Origin: Candidatus Delongbacteria bacterium
GTDB taxonomy: Bacteria; CAIWAD01; BS150m-G50
Direction of reading: 5' to 3'
DNA: 5,493 bases
Assembly: GCA_016784425.1 (NCBI GenBank)
Contig: JADHUQ010000151.1
Coordinates: 1-5,493, forward strand
Shown here: piece by piece, positions 4,010-5,493 of the stretch
Numbering within the stretch: position 1 is the stretch's first letter
How the letters are laid out: each line of letters begins with the position of its first letter
Notes under the pieces: model-generated
What the model was told of the DNA's origin: nothing
The model's database searches: none
Seen by the model: the letters and a program-made list of their open reading frames with translations, nothing else
Program-made: the position numbers and the translations under genes

Positions 4010-5493
4010 ATGACCAGTGTCACCACCGGTAAAATGGAATTTTCTTCACGGCGCGGCGTATTCATAAAGGCGGCAACAGCCGCTGCAGAGCTGCCTGTTC
4101 CCCCGGCAGAGTTTCTCAGGCATATCGAGGACTACGACCTGATCTACCGTACACTATGTGGTATTCTCTTCAATTTCGTACCACAATCAGGGCATCCTGG
4201 TGGCAGCATTTCATCAGGACGGGTTGTAGAGTCCCTGCTCTTCAACAGTATGGATTACACCATGGGTGACCCGGATCGCCATGATGCAGATCTTATCTCC
4301 TATGCGGCCGGACACAAGGCAATGGGACTGTACGGCATGTGGGCGCTGCGCAACGAGATCCAGAAGCAGCACGATGAGTCGGTTCTGCCCAGGGATGAAC
4401 GACATCAACTGCGACTGGAAGACCTGCTGGGCTTCCGTCGCAATCCGACACAACACACACCACTCTTCAAGAAATTCAAGGCCAAACCGCTGGACGGTCA
4501 CCCGGCGCCGCTGGTACCTTTCATCAAGCTGTCTACCGGTGCTTCCGGTGTCGGTATCGGCTCTTCTTTCGGCCTTGCTTTCGGGGCTCGCGATTATTTT
4601 GCCGACCAGGCACCCTTTGTACACATGATCGAAGGTGAAGGGGGGTTGACCCCGGGACGCGCCCAGGAGGCGATGGCAACGGCTGCAACCGCCCAGGTCA
4701 ACAACATCATCATGCATCTGGATTGGAATCAGGCTTCAATCGATTCCGACAAGGTTTGCCGCGAGGGGGAGGAACCGGGTGATTATGTCCAATGGAATCC
4801 GCTTGAGTTGGCCTGGCTGCACGACTGGAATGTGATCTATGTCGAGGATGGTTTTGACTATCGGCAGATTCTGGCCGCTCAGCAGGTGGCGATCAGTAAA
4901 CTCAACGACCAACCCACCTGTATTGTCTATCGTACCGTCAAAGGCTGGAAATACGGGATCGAAGGTCGGAAGTCACACGGCGCCGGTCACAAGTTCTGTT
5001 CACCGGAATTCTATAACTACCTGCAGCCTTTTGAGGAACGTTTCAAAGTGAGCTTCCCCCGTTTTGAAGGTGACAAATCCGATGACGCAGTCGAAGCGCT
5101 GTTTTACGAACAGTTGTTGCTGATACGCCAGGTGTTTGCCGACAATCCGGAACTGGTCAGCTATCTCGGTGACAGGCTGGACCAGGCCGCTGCTCGTCTG
5201 GAGGCTCTCAATCGCCAGCCGCGGGAAGATGCACCCCGGGTGGCCAACATCTACAAGCAAGATCCCCTGCAGCAGCCGACAGAGCTGATTACCGCCGTGG
5301 GTGGCTCTACCACCCTGCGTGCCGCTCTCGGTGATACGCTGGGTTATCTTAACAGGCAATCCGGCGGTTCTATCCTGGTGGCCGCCGCCGATCTCTATGG
5401 CTCCACCAGTATCAGTAACGCTAATGCCGGTTATGCCGGAGGTTTCTGGAACGCTGTCAGTAACAGCTCCTCCCGCCAGTTGTCAATCGGCGG
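4010..5493 (+). CDS. Transketolase-like thiamine-diphosphate-dependent enzyme, 3' end missing
   Basis: ATG at 4010 follows AGGAGG (3999-4004) with a five-base gap, and 494 complete codons run to the right edge. By motif order the N-terminal cofactor domain matches transketolase: SGHPGGS (60-66, His62), AGHKAMG (100-106, His102), DGHPAP (162-167, His164), STGASGVGIG (175-184), the cofactor motif EGEGGLTPGRAQEA (208-221) closing at DWNQASID (238-245, Asn240), and KSHGAGHK (321-328, His323). The second, pyrimidine-binding domain begins near 425, with AADLYGSTSIS (459-469) equivalent to the ADLTGS region of transketolase. That motif lies about 100 residues later than in a standard transketolase of some 660 residues, because of insertions and a longer linker (330-420). 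The Mg2+-binding Asp of GDG is Glu210 here. The catalytic Glu should lie beyond the window. The substrate is unknown: a two-carbon transfer or an AceE-like 2-oxoacid reaction are both possible. Cytosolic, with no signal peptide. Confidence 0.88.
   Translation, partial: MTSVTTGKMEFSSRRGVFIKAATAAAELPVPPAEFLRHIEDYDLIYRTLCGILFNFVPQSGHPGGSISSGRVVESLLFNSMDYTMGDPDRHDADLISYAAGHKAMGLYGMWALRNEIQKQHDESVLPRDERHQLRLEDLLGFRRNPTQHTPLFKKFKAKPLDGHPAPLVPFIKLSTGASGVGIGSSFGLAFGARDYFADQAPFVHMIEGEGGLTPGRAQEAMATAATAQVNNIIMHLDWNQASIDSDKVCREGEEPGDYVQWNPLELAWLHDWNVIYVEDGFDYRQILAAQQVAISKLNDQPTCIVYRTVKGWKYGIEGRKSHGAGHKFCSPEFYNYLQPFEERFKVSFPRFEGDKSDDAVEALFYEQLLLIRQVFADNPELVSYLGDRLDQAAARLEALNRQPREDAPRVANIYKQDPLQQPTELITAVGGSTTLRAALGDTLGYLNRQSGGSILVAAADLYGSTSISNANAGYAGGFWNAVSNSSSRQLSIG

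Noticed and set aside
4214..4717. 167-codon minus-strand ORF
   Set aside because: Antisense to the conserved cofactor domain of the transketolase-like gene; no motifs of its own.
5000..5359. 119-codon minus-strand ORF
   Set aside because: Antisense shadow of the transketolase-like gene, no ribosome site seen and no domain.

Overview
The window looks like chromosomal DNA of a proteobacterium, most likely a gammaproteobacterium. This rests on moderate GC content by eye (not counted), strong GGAGG-type ribosome binding sites, a Gln tRNA with E. coli-like U1-A72/G73 identity features, and the style of the proteins. The species cannot be named from this sequence. No CRISPR array, insertion sequence or rRNA is visible.

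Layout. (1) 1-1108, minus: a MATE-family multidrug/Na+ antiporter that runs off the left edge, probably starting at TTG. (2) 1109-1357: intergenic DNA with a candidate promoter for the antiporter and a protein-like but start-less open frame. (3) 1358-1477, minus: a 39-residue protein that is 38% lysine, preceded by a 12-nt Shine-Dalgarno sequence matching the full anti-SD complement and by two mutually exclusive leader hairpins. (4) 1535-1897: no convincing gene, only a mini-ORF, a direct repeat and a 15-bp palindrome. (5) 1898-2042, minus: tRNA-Gln(CTG) with its own promoter and an intrinsic terminator; CCA is not encoded. (6) 2102-3742, minus: a beta-class DNA methyltransferase with a C-terminal region of about 215 residues of unknown function and no restriction gene beside it. 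(7) 3743-4009: divergent intergenic region with candidate promoters in both directions, a palindrome overlapping one of them, and a possible 23-codon ORF. (8) 4010 to the right edge, plus: the N-terminal 494 residues of a transketolase-like thiamine-diphosphate enzyme in which the usual GDG cofactor motif reads GEG.

The genes do not form one pathway. The methyltransferase and transketolase-like gene are divergent neighbours that may share a control region. Methyltransferase and tRNA lie in tandem on the minus strand with no obvious terminator between them, so read-through into the tRNA is possible. The best candidates for something undescribed are the lysine-rich mini-protein with its unusual translation signals, the GEG-variant transketolase-like enzyme, and the solitary methyltransferase with an unexplained C-terminal region.
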